Part shown: positions 1 to 6,838 of the stretch, in pieces
Layout of the letters: each line of letters starts with the position of its first letter
Position numbering within the stretch: position 1 is the first letter of the stretch
NCBI GenBank assembly: GCA_046712825.1
Contig: JBKKCR010000145.1
Span: 1-13,809, forward strand
DNA length: 13,809 nucleotides
Direction of reading: 5' to 3'
DNA from: DATFGK01 sp046712825
Lineage (GTDB): Bacteria > Actinomycetota > AC-67
Notes under the pieces: model-generated
Databases searched by the model: none
Seen by the model: only the letters and a program-made list of their open reading frames with translations
Told to the model about the DNA's origin: nothing
Program-made: the position numbers and the translations under genes

Positions 1-409
1 TCAGGACGGCGTAACCGCGCGACGCGAACCAGATGTTGTTCCAGTGATGATTGGACCCGCGGCGGAACTCGCTCGAGACCGTGTCTGAACGTCCGGTCTC
101 TTCCCAGATCGTCTTGTCGTCGGTCCACCCGTGCGCCATGGTCACGAGCGGGATCGGACCCTGCGCGTCACAAGGGATCGTTACATCGACCGACATCGGC
201 AACCCGTCGAAGCTCGGCGCGAATCCCCGGTAGATGACGTAGTGCACCGGTGGCTGGTCCTTGCTGAGGTGCTCGGTGGCGGTGAGCTGAGCGCCCGGCA
301 GCGCTCCGAAGGGGTTGTAGGGCGTGCATAGGGCATCCGCGCGCGCGTGGCCCAAGGTCGCGGCGAGCAGGGTCAGAAAGAGGAGCGATCGCGTCCAGAG
401 TGGCGGCAT
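1..409 (-). CDS. Secreted alpha/beta hydrolase, CocE/NonD or X-Pro dipeptidyl-peptidase (S15) type, partial
   Basis: An open frame runs from an ATG at 409 off the left edge; 136 codons are visible with no stop. The N-terminus is a clear signal peptide: Arg near the start, a Leu/Phe-rich core (LLFLTLLAA) and an AxA-like site near residue 24 (ARA|DA), so the product is exported. Residues about 70-136 match the opening strands of S15/CocE hydrolases: a Phe-Asp-Gly-Leu-Pro-Met segment, PLVTMAHGWTDDK with the usual HG after the third strand, and WFASRGYAVL, where the helix leads toward the nucleophile elbow. The catalytic Ser/Asp/His lie outside the window, so activity and substrate (peptide, ester or amide) cannot be judged. 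No good ribosome site precedes the ATG; an in-frame TTG lies three codons upstream. It is divergent from the P450. Confidence 0.72.
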   Translation of the reverse strand, partial: MPPLWTRSLLFLTLLAATLGHARADALCTPYNPFGALPGAQLTATEHLSKDQPPVHYVIYRGFAPSFDGLPMSVDVTIPCDAQGPIPLVTMAHGWTDDKTIWEETGRSDTVSSEFRRGSNHHWNNIWFASRGYAVL

Positions 410-484
410 GGATCCCAATGGGATTCGCGCGAGGAGGGCCCGGTCCCTTCTAGGATTAGATAAGGGTCGCTTTCCGGAGGCCAG
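410..484. promoter_or_regulatory. Divergent intergenic region between secreted hydrolase and P450
   Basis: These 75 bp must carry the promoter(s) for both divergent genes unless they lie inside coding sequence. On the plus strand TAGGAT (451-456) or TTAGAT (456-461) resembles a -10 hexamer, but I see no convincing -35 at 16-18 bp. GGAGG at 476-480 is the ribosome site for the P450, four bases before its ATG. The promoter assignment is tentative. Confidence 0.3.
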
Positions 485-1690
485 ATGGCTGAGTACAACC
501 CGTTCGAGCCGGGATTCATCGAGGATCCGTACTCACGGTACGCCGTGATGCGCCGGGAGGATCCGATCCACAAGAGCCCGCTCGATTTCTGGGTCTTGTT
601 CCGCTACGAGGACATCTACAAGTTCTTGAAGGATCCCACGCTCAGCGTTGAGGATCGCAATGCTCGCTCGACCGCGATGGACGACATGATCCTCGAGATC
701 CTCGGGGAGCGGTCAGAGCGAGGCGGCAAGTCGATGCTCAGCCGCGATCCCCCCGATCACACACGGCTGCGAAAGCTCGTGACCAAGGCGTTCACTCCCC
801 GGGTCATCCAAGATCTCCGGCCGCGGATCCAGGCGCTCGTCGACGAGAACCTCGAGGCAGCCGGCGGGCGTGCTGAGATCGACGTGATCTCGGAGCTCGC
901 GTTCCCGCTTCCGTTCGTCGTGATCTCCGAGATGCTCGGCGTCCCGGCATCTGACGGACCTCGGCTGCGCGAGTGGTCGGGCTTGATCGTCCGCTCACTC
1001 GAGCCGCTCGTGGATCCCGATACCATCCGCGCGATCGCCGACGCCAGCGATCACATGTTCGAGCACGTGAGCGACCTGATCGCGTGGAAGCGTAAGGAGC
1101 CCGGCGATGATCTGCTCTCCGCGCTGATCGCAGCCGAGGAGCACGGGGACGTGCTTTCCGACGAGGAGCTCGTCGAGCAGGTCCTGCTCCTGTATATCGC
1201 GGGACACGAGACGACGGTGAACCTGATCGGGAACGGCGTGTTCGCGCTCTTGCGCAACCGCGATGAGCTGGTGCGGCTCCAGCGAGACCAGATGTTGATG
1301 TCGGGCGCCGTCGAGGAATTCCTCCGATTCGACAGTCCCGTGCAGATGTCGAGGCGCATCACGCTGTCCGAGATCGAGATCGGCGGGAAGACGATCGAGA
1401 AGGGCTCGTTCTGTGCGTTGATCCTTGCCTCGGCCAACCACGACGAGGACCACTTCGGCGAGAGCGCGGAACGACTCGACGTGACGCGCGAGAGCGCGCA
1501 TCAGCATCTGTCGTTCGGTGGGGGTGTGCATTATTGCCTTGGCGCCGCGCTCGCACGGTTGGAGGGGGAAGTAGCGATCGGATCGCTGATCCGGCGGTTC
1601 CCCGCGATCGAGTTCGCGGGAGAGCCCACGTGGAACGGCCGCCTCAACCTACGCGGGCTCGACCGTCTTCCGGTTTCGCTGACGGCATAG
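485..1690 (+). CDS. Cytochrome P450 (soluble bacterial type)
   Basis: A 401-residue soluble P450 monooxygenase of normal bacterial length with no membrane anchor. The diagnostic motifs are present: I-helix A239-G-H-E-T-T244 for oxygen activation, the ExxR pair E278/R281 of the K helix, and the heme loop F344-GGGVHY-C351 with Cys351 as axial thiolate, followed by LGAALARLE. Such enzymes hydroxylate small hydrophobic molecules (terpenoids, sterols, fatty acids, xenobiotics) with electrons from a ferredoxin and reductase; no redox partner gene is in this window. GGAGG four bases upstream supports the ATG. The next gene, a secreted hydrolase, follows after 60 bp. The CYP family and substrate cannot be assigned from sequence reading alone. 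The fold call is very secure. Confidence 0.95.
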   Translation: MAEYNPFEPGFIEDPYSRYAVMRREDPIHKSPLDFWVLFRYEDIYKFLKDPTLSVEDRNARSTAMDDMILEILGERSERGGKSMLSRDPPDHTRLRKLVTKAFTPRVIQDLRPRIQALVDENLEAAGGRAEIDVISELAFPLPFVVISEMLGVPASDGPRLREWSGLIVRSLEPLVDPDTIRAIADASDHMFEHVSDLIAWKRKEPGDDLLSALIAAEEHGDVLSDEELVEQVLLLYIAGHETTVNLIGNGVFALLRNRDELVRLQRDQMLMSGAVEEFLRFDSPVQMSRRITLSEIEIGGKTIEKGSFCALILASANHDEDHFGESAERLDVTRESAHQHLSFGGGVHYCLGAALARLEGEVAIGSLIRRFPAIEFAGEPTWNGRLNLRGLDRLPVSLTA

Positions 1691-1750
1691 AGGAATCCAC
1701 CTGCGAGCCGCGAAATCCGGGGTAGCGAGGTCTTCGGCCGGAAGGATCAG

Positions 1751-2800
1751 ATGAAGCTGCGCTCGGTTATCTCGGCGTTCGCGATCGGCGTCTTGCTTCT
1801 CGCATCCCCGGGGATCGGGGGCGCCGGCCCGATCGATGATCTCCTCGGTCTGCTGTCCCAGCTTCCCTTGCTCGGGCAGCACCTGCCGGGCGGATCGGGC
1901 CCCGGAACGGTACAACCGACCGCACCGGCGGATCCCGACTGCCCCAGCGGTCAGGTGTGCCGCGGCTTCGAGGTCTCGTGCCCGGGGATCCAAGCGTCGG
2001 CCAGCGGCTATATCGCGACGGGCACGGCCACCGGCCCGGCGCGCGGAGTCGTGATGACCTTCAACGGAGGGGGCGGAGAGGCCTACGAGTTTGCCGATCC
2101 CGCTGAATCCGCCTGGCTTGAGCAGCTTCGAAGCGACGGCTTCACGACCGTCCAGGTGCGCTGGGCCGATCCGTGGCTATATGCGTCCTCGGGGGAGGAC
2201 GTGGGCTCGCACGTCCTGGCATGCCGTCCCGCGACCGTTATCGCATGGGTCCACGACACGGTGTTCGTTCCGATGAGCACGCCGTCGCTCGGCGCCGGCC
2301 GTTGCGGGTTCTGCCTGACCGGCAACAGCGGCGGCGGCTCGCAGATCTCCTACGCGATCTCCCACTACGGGCTGGAGGGGATCATCGACGGGATCTTCCC
2401 GACGAGCGGTCCTCCGCACGCCGCGATGGCGAAAGCGTGCAAGCACGCCGCCGGCGAAGCCGCCTACTGGTTCCCCGCCCAGAAGGCGGAGTTGATCGAT
2501 CGCGCTCGCGGCTTTTACCACCAAGATGGTCCGTGCTTGAACCACAACGTGAGCTACGCGTCGAAGTGGGCACAGGAAGGCGTCGACACGGGAGGCAACG
2601 ACTATCTGCATCCCGCAACGCGCGTGCACATCATCCTCGGGGCGGAAGACGAGGGATACATCCTCGCTCACGGTCAGGACTATGGTGCCCGTCTCAAGCA
2701 GGCGGGCTCGACGATGGTGACCGTGCAGGTGATCCCGGGTATGGGGCACAGCCCTTCCGCGCAAGCGCTCGAGGTTCTTCGCGTGTCGCTCTCGAAGTAG
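1751..2800 (+). CDS. Secreted alpha/beta-hydrolase-like protein with eight cysteines
   Basis: A 349-residue protein with a signal peptide (MKLR, then a hydrophobic core AFAIGVLLLA, cleavage near residue 25). A low-complexity Gly/Pro stretch follows, then a catalytic domain from about residue 75. The candidate triad is Ser193 in G191-N-S-G-G195 (nucleophile elbow), Asp300 in LGAEDEGY and His333 in GMGHSPSA near the C-terminus. This order and spacing fit an alpha/beta hydrolase, and FNGGGGE (104-110) may form the oxyanion loop. The mature part has eight cysteines (64, 70, 77, 158, 185, 188, 230, 262), an even number consistent with disulfides in an exported enzyme. GGAAGGA at 1740-1746 supports the start. 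I do not recognise the exact family; esterase, depolymerase or lipase-like activity are all possible. It may share a transcript with the P450. Confidence 0.75.
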   Translation: MKLRSVISAFAIGVLLLASPGIGGAGPIDDLLGLLSQLPLLGQHLPGGSGPGTVQPTAPADPDCPSGQVCRGFEVSCPGIQASASGYIATGTATGPARGVVMTFNGGGGEAYEFADPAESAWLEQLRSDGFTTVQVRWADPWLYASSGEDVGSHVLACRPATVIAWVHDTVFVPMSTPSLGAGRCGFCLTGNSGGGSQISYAISHYGLEGIIDGIFPTSGPPHAAMAKACKHAAGEAAYWFPAQKAELIDRARGFYHQDGPCLNHNVSYASKWAQEGVDTGGNDYLHPATRVHIILGAEDEGYILAHGQDYGARLKQAGSTMVTVQVIPGMGHSPSAQALEVLRVSLSK

Positions 2801-2808
2801 AGAACGAC

Positions 2809-2812
2809 GAGG
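2809..2812 (+). promoter_or_regulatory. Ribosome binding site supporting a CTG start
   Basis: GAGG lies seven bases before the in-frame CTG at 2820. That is a normal spacing, and it is the main support for initiating the YdeI-family gene there rather than at the internal TTG at 2874. Confidence 0.4.
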
Positions 2813-2819
2813 TGCCGCG

Positions 2820-3527
2820 CTGACGCTCGGCAAGAAGCTCTACGTCACGGCGCGGAAGGATTGGCGCGCCTGGTTGGCCAAGAACCATGCCCGCGAGAAA
2901 GAGATCTGGCTCGTCTACTACCGCAAGGGCTCGGGTAAGCGCCGGCTCGCGTACAACGCGGCGGTCGAAGAGGCACTCTGCTACGGCTGGATCGACAGTA
3001 TCCAACGGAAGATCGACGACGAGTCGTTCGTGCAGCGATTCTCACCGCGCAGACGCGGCGCCAAGTGGTCGGCCATGAACGTGGAGCGACTCCGTCGGCT
3101 CGTCGAACAAGGGAAGGTAACGAAGGCCGGGCTGGCTGCAGCGGAAAGCGTGACGGGGAAGAGAGCCGACATCGCGTCCGACATCCTGCGGCGCTTGAAG
3201 CGCGACGAGGCGACGTGGAAGAACTTCCAACGGTTCCCGGCGTCCTACAAGCGGATCCGTATCGGGTGGATCGAGGGGGCTCGCAGCAAGCCGGAGGTCT
3301 TCGAGCAGCGAATGAAGTATCTCTTGAAGATGACGTCCCAGAACAAGCGCTACGGGCGTTCAGTAACGGAGCGTTACAGCAGCGCCTCTGGGATGGGCAT
3401 GCTCTGCGAGCGCAGCCATTCGCCGAGCGCTTTGCCTTGTGGATCGAACCGCGCCGACGAAGAGACTCCTTCACCCAGGATCCCGTCGATCACGAAGTTC
3501 ATCGCGCGTAGATGCGGTAGGACGTAA
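2820..3527 (+). CDS. YdeI/OmpD-associated family protein, probable CTG start, extended C-terminus
   Basis: The translation from 2820 gives about 235 residues. Its first ~180 match the YdeI family: KKLYVTARKDWRAWL at the N-terminus, then EIWLVYYRKGSGK, EEALCYGWIDS and RFSPRRRGAKWS, ending in YLLKMTSQNKRYG. The biochemical role of the family is poorly defined; it has been linked to peptide or bacteriocin tolerance. No ATG, GTG or TTG in frame would include the conserved N-terminus. The only upstream candidate is CTG at 2820 with GAGG before it, while TTG at 2874 would delete 18 conserved residues. The family normally ends near residue 180, but here the frame continues about 55 residues (3357-3527) of unrelated sequence antisense to the AtuA-like gene. 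A TAA at 3364-3366 lies one frame away, so a small indel or sequence error may have removed the natural stop. Confidence 0.7.
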   Translation: MTLGKKLYVTARKDWRAWLAKNHAREKEIWLVYYRKGSGKRRLAYNAAVEEALCYGWIDSIQRKIDDESFVQRFSPRRRGAKWSAMNVERLRRLVEQGKVTKAGLAAAESVTGKRADIASDILRRLKRDEATWKNFQRFPASYKRIRIGWIEGARSKPEVFEQRMKYLLKMTSQNKRYGRSVTERYSSASGMGMLCERSHSPSALPCGSNRADEETPSPRIPSITKFIARRCGRT

Positions 3528-5071
3528 CGCGTTACGGGGAGATCGGCCGTCTCGGGGAGCAGCCGGCGCAGCTCCTCGACAGTGAGCGCGCTCGCCAGCC
3601 ATCGCCATCCGTCGTCTGAGCGCGCCCACACGCCGATGTTCGCTGTGCCGCCCTTGTCTCCGCTCCGCGCGCCGGCGACGAGCCCCAGCGGCGCTTCTCG
3701 CGTGCTTCCCGTCGGCAGCGGTTCTGGGAGCGCGGCCGGCGCCGGATCCTCCAACGGTTGCGTAGCCGACGACGGCTCGATCGTGACGTGATCGCCGCCG
3801 GGAAGGACGACCGAGTGCTCGATCAGTGCGGGATCGACGAACGCTGCGGTATACACGCCGTACGGACTCGCGTCCATCGGGGGCGCGGTTACATGGAACC
3901 CGGGGTAGCTCGCCAATGCGAGCTCGATCGCTGCGCGGCTGAACACCCGCCCGACGACCGTGCCGTCCGGGTCCTTCGCCGTTACGCGCAGGAACGCGCT
4001 CGCCTCTTCCTCGGTCGCCGCGGACGCCCGGTCGGTGCGCGCGAGCGACCAGACGATCTCGGCCGGCTCCTTCTCGAGGGCAGCCTCGACCTGGTCGCGG
4101 ATGAGGGCGGCCTTCTCCTCGATGTCGAGCCCGCAGAGGACGAACACGACTGAGTTCCGGAAGCCGCCGAGGTGGTTGAGGCACACCTTCAGCGTCGGGG
4201 GCGGGGGCTCGCCGCGAACGCCCGTCACGCGCACGCGATCGGCTCCGTCCTGCGCGAGCTCTATCGTGTCGAAGCGCGAAGTGACGTCCGGCCCGGCGTA
4301 CCGAGGGCCGCCGATCTCGTACAAGAGTTGAGCGGTAACCGTCTCGACCGTGACGGCACCGCCGGTGCCCGGATGCTTGGTGATCACGCTCGAGCCGTCC
4401 GCATGTATCTCGGCGAGCGGGAAGCCCGGGTGCCGAGCGTCGATCTCCTTGAAGAACGCGTAGTTGCCGCCGGTCGCCTGCGCGCCGCATTCGAGGATGT
4501 GGCCGGCGACCGTCGCGCCGGCGAGCCGGTTCCAGTCGTCGCGCGCCCAGCCGAAGTGCGCCGCTGCAGGGCCGACCACCACCGAGGCGTCGGTGACGCG
4601 GCCGGTGACGACGACGTCCGCGCCTCGGCGGATCGCCTCTGCGATCCCCCAGCCACCGAGATACGCGTTGGCGGTGAGCGGCGCGCCGAGGTCGAGCTCG
4701 GCCGCGCGTTCGCGAAGGTTGTCGCCCTCGACGTACGCGATCTTTGGGTGGAGACCGAGCCGGTCTCCGAGCTCGTGCATCGCCTCGGCGAGCCCCTTCG
4801 GGTTGAGCCCGCCGGCGTTGCTGACGATGCGAACGCCTTTGTCCATCGCGAGGCCGAGCGACTCCTCCATCTGCGAGAGGAACGTGCGCGCGTATCCCGC
4901 GTTGGGGTCCTTCATCAGCGTCCGCCCGAGGATGAGCATCGTGAGCTCGGCGAGGTAGTCGCCGGTCAGCACGTCGAGCGGCCCGCCCTCGAGCATCTCG
5001 CGCACCGCCGAGAAGCGGTCGCCGTAGAAGCCGGAGGCGTTTCCTATGCGAAGGATCTCGTCGCTCGCCAC
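3374..5071 (-). CDS. AtuA/DUF1446 family protein (acyclic terpene utilisation-like)
   Basis: About 565 residues in two parts. The N-terminal DUF1446/AtuA domain (to about residue 440) begins RIGNASGFYGDR, with VSNAGGLNP, VTGRVTDAS, GGNYAFF and KHPGTGG. The C-terminal ~105 residues carry GARSGDKGGTANIGVW, the signature of the AtuA-like C-terminal domain. The family includes AtuA, needed for growth on citronellol/geraniol in Pseudomonas; its exact reaction is not settled, and it usually sits near acyl-CoA carboxylases, which are absent here. There is no ATG: GTG at 5071, eight codons before RIGNASG, is the best start, while TTG at 5107 adds 12 residues without conservation. Neither has a good ribosome site. 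The gene starts 58 bp after the cyclase stop, so it may share that transcript. Its 3' end overlaps the YdeI-family frame antisense. Confidence 0.88.
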   Translation of the reverse strand: MASDEILRIGNASGFYGDRFSAVREMLEGGPLDVLTGDYLAELTMLILGRTLMKDPNAGYARTFLSQMEESLGLAMDKGVRIVSNAGGLNPKGLAEAMHELGDRLGLHPKIAYVEGDNLRERAAELDLGAPLTANAYLGGWGIAEAIRRGADVVVTGRVTDASVVVGPAAAHFGWARDDWNRLAGATVAGHILECGAQATGGNYAFFKEIDARHPGFPLAEIHADGSSVITKHPGTGGAVTVETVTAQLLYEIGGPRYAGPDVTSRFDTIELAQDGADRVRVTGVRGEPPPPTLKVCLNHLGGFRNSVVFVLCGLDIEEKAALIRDQVEAALEKEPAEIVWSLARTDRASAATEEEASAFLRVTAKDPDGTVVGRVFSRAAIELALASYPGFHVTAPPMDASPYGVYTAAFVDPALIEHSVVLPGGDHVTIEPSSATQPLEDPAPAALPEPLPTGSTREAPLGLVAGARSGDKGGTANIGVWARSDDGWRWLASALTVEELRRLLPETADLPVTRYVLPHLRAMNFVIDGILGEGVSSSARFDPQGKALGEWLRSQSMPIPEALL

Positions 5072-5129
5072 GCCGGAACTATGCGAGGGGTCGGACCGGC
5101 CGCGCAAACGCGATGGGCGGGAGAGCGGT

Positions 5130-6386
5130 TCAGCGTCTTCGAGCGCGGGCGATCGCGTTCCCGACGCGACTGATGAGGACGTCTCCGTTGAACGGCTTGT
5201 AAACGAAGTCTTCGACGCCTGTTCGGAGGCTTTCGACCTCGACCGCGTCGTCTTCCATACCCGTCATGATGATGATGGGCGTGCGGCTCGTGGCCGGATC
5301 CGATTTCATGCCGCGTACGATCTCCGTCCCTCGCATGTCGGGAAGGCACATGTCGAGCAGGAGGAGGTCGAACGTTCCCCGTCTGGCGGAAGCTATGGCC
5401 TCCGCTCCGGTGCCGGCGGTCGTTACGTCGTAGTCGTCCGCGAAGATGACCTCCGCGAGACGGCGCAACGAGGGATCGTCGTCGACCACAAGCAGGTGAG
5501 GTCGCCGCTCGACCCCCGTCTTCTGCCGGTACATCGACTGGTCGGCGTGCTCCATCAGCTCGTCCAACGAACACGGCTTCTCCGGGTTGTACAGGTGTAC
5601 CCCGACGCTGAGTGAGAGCCGGTACGGACGCTGGCGCGCGCTATGAAACTCGTCGAGGTTCTGGTTGACACGGTCGACGACGAGCTGGGGCGAAATGTTC
5701 GGCGCGACTTGGATCAGCGCGCAAAACTCATCGCCACCTACCCGCGCGAGGATATCGGACTCGCGAAGGGTCATCCGCAGGACCTCGGCCACGTCATTCA
5801 ACGCGCGATCACCTTCCTGGTGGCCGAGGGTGTCGTTGATGATCTTCATGCCGTTCACGTCGACGAAGATCAACCCCAGCGGCGTCCCCGAGCGATCGGA
5901 GGAGCGCAGCGCCTGCTCGCCGAGGGTCATGAAACCCCGGCGGTTGCGAAGGCCCGTCAGCTCGTCGTCGAGCGCGAGCTCACGGAGTTCGCTCATCGCC
6001 CCGTGGCGCTCTATCGCGTAACGGAGGGCTCGCTTGAGAGCAACGCCATCTACATGACCCTTCACCAGGTAATCCTGGGCGCCGGCATTCACCGCGTCCA
6101 CCGCGAGCTGGGCGTCACTCAAGCCGGACAGCACGACGATGGGCACCCCGGGAGCATGGGCTCGGGCCCGCTCGAAGGTCTCCAACCCGTGGCCGTCGGG
6201 AAGCGACAGGTCGAGCAGCACGACATCGATCCCACCTTCGTCAAGGCGCGCGAGTCCATCAGAGAGCCGCTCCGCACGGACGAGGTCGACGTCCTGCCCC
6301 TGCGCATCCGCTAGTGCGAGCCCGATGAGCCGGGCGTCGCCCGGGTTGTCCTCGATGAGCAGTGCAGTGATGCGGGTGTTCGGCAT
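5130..6386 (-). CDS. REC-GGDEF-REC response regulator, probable diguanylate cyclase
   Basis: 418 residues counted from the ATG at 6386. REC1 (about 5-125) has phospho-acceptor Asp59 (VVLLD) and Lys109. The GGDEF domain (about 138-290) opens with DELTGLRNRRGF, has the intact active site G217-G-D-E-F221, and an inhibitory I-site R208-E-S-D211 exactly five residues before it. So it should make cyclic-di-GMP from two GTP and be feedback-inhibited. REC2 (about 296-415) has the acidic trio DDD at 302-304, Asp345 and Lys397. Both receivers look phosphorylatable. The ATG lies 5 bp after the stop of the preceding regulator; a GTG at 6395 overlapping that stop as GTGA is an alternative start adding three residues. 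A longer frame exists upstream but lies within the preceding gene. Input is most likely the neighbouring kinase. Confidence 0.93.
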   Translation of the reverse strand: MPNTRITALLIEDNPGDARLIGLALADAQGQDVDLVRAERLSDGLARLDEGGIDVVLLDLSLPDGHGLETFERARAHAPGVPIVVLSGLSDAQLAVDAVNAGAQDYLVKGHVDGVALKRALRYAIERHGAMSELRELALDDELTGLRNRRGFMTLGEQALRSSDRSGTPLGLIFVDVNGMKIINDTLGHQEGDRALNDVAEVLRMTLRESDILARVGGDEFCALIQVAPNISPQLVVDRVNQNLDEFHSARQRPYRLSLSVGVHLYNPEKPCSLDELMEHADQSMYRQKTGVERRPHLLVVDDDPSLRRLAEVIFADDYDVTTAGTGAEAIASARRGTFDLLLLDMCLPDMRGTEIVRGMKSDPATSRTPIIIMTGMEDDAVEVESLRTGVEDFVYKPFNGDVLISRVGNAIARARRR

Positions 6387-6391
6387 GACGG

Positions 6392-6838
6392 TCACGCCGA
6401 CGGAAGGCTCACAACCGAGAACCAGAACCGCTCGATCGATTTCACCACACCGATGAACTGGTCCAGATCGACCGGCTTGTTGATGTAGCAATTCGCGTGC
6501 AGGCTGTAGGTCCTCAGGATGTCCTCCTCGGCTTTGGAGGTAGTGAGGACGACGACTGGGATGCGCTTGAGATCCGGATCCTCCTTGATCTCGGCGAGCA
6601 CCTCTCGGCCGTCCTTGCGAGGAAGGTTCAAATCGAGCAGCACCAGGTCGGGCCGTGGTGCATCTCCGTGGCTCTTCTCGCGGCGGAGGAATGCCATCGC
6701 CTCTTCGCCGTCGCCGACGACGCTCATGTGATTACGGATCTTGCCCTCCTTGAGGGCCTCGATCGTCAACCGGACGTCGCCGGGGTTGTCCTCGACGAGA
6801 AGGATCTCGATCGGTCGATCCGAGCCGTTCAAGGTCAT
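6392..6838 (-). CDS. Single-domain response regulator, Rcp1/CheY type
   Basis: 148 residues forming one receiver domain with no output domain. It has the acidic pocket Glu16/Asp17 (LLVEDNPGD), phospho-acceptor Asp69 in DLVLLDLNLP, the LTTS switch residues (99-101) and Lys121 in NKP. The VEDNPGD opening, the EAMAFLRRE segment and the C-terminal FW are typical of Rcp1-type regulators, which partner cyanobacterial/bacterial phytochrome kinases. It probably acts as a phosphoryl shuttle or phosphate sink between the kinase and the REC-GGDEF-REC protein. The start is fixed by an ATGA overlap with the kinase stop (6835-6838). A longer frame reading through the kinase gene is rejected. Confidence 0.95.
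   Translation of the reverse strand: MTLNGSDRPIEILLVEDNPGDVRLTIEALKEGKIRNHMSVVGDGEEAMAFLRREKSHGDAPRPDLVLLDLNLPRKDGREVLAEIKEDPDLKRIPVVVLTTSKAEEDILRTYSLHANCYINKPVDLDQFIGVVKSIERFWFSVVSLPSA

Noticed and set aside
995..1531. Minus-strand frame of 178 codons inside the P450
   Set aside because: Antisense shadow of a well-supported P450; no ribosome site and no domain.
4172..5173. Plus-strand frame of 333 codons opposite the AtuA-like gene
   Set aside because: Composition is typical of a mirror frame of a high-GC gene, and the opposite strand carries clear conserved motifs.
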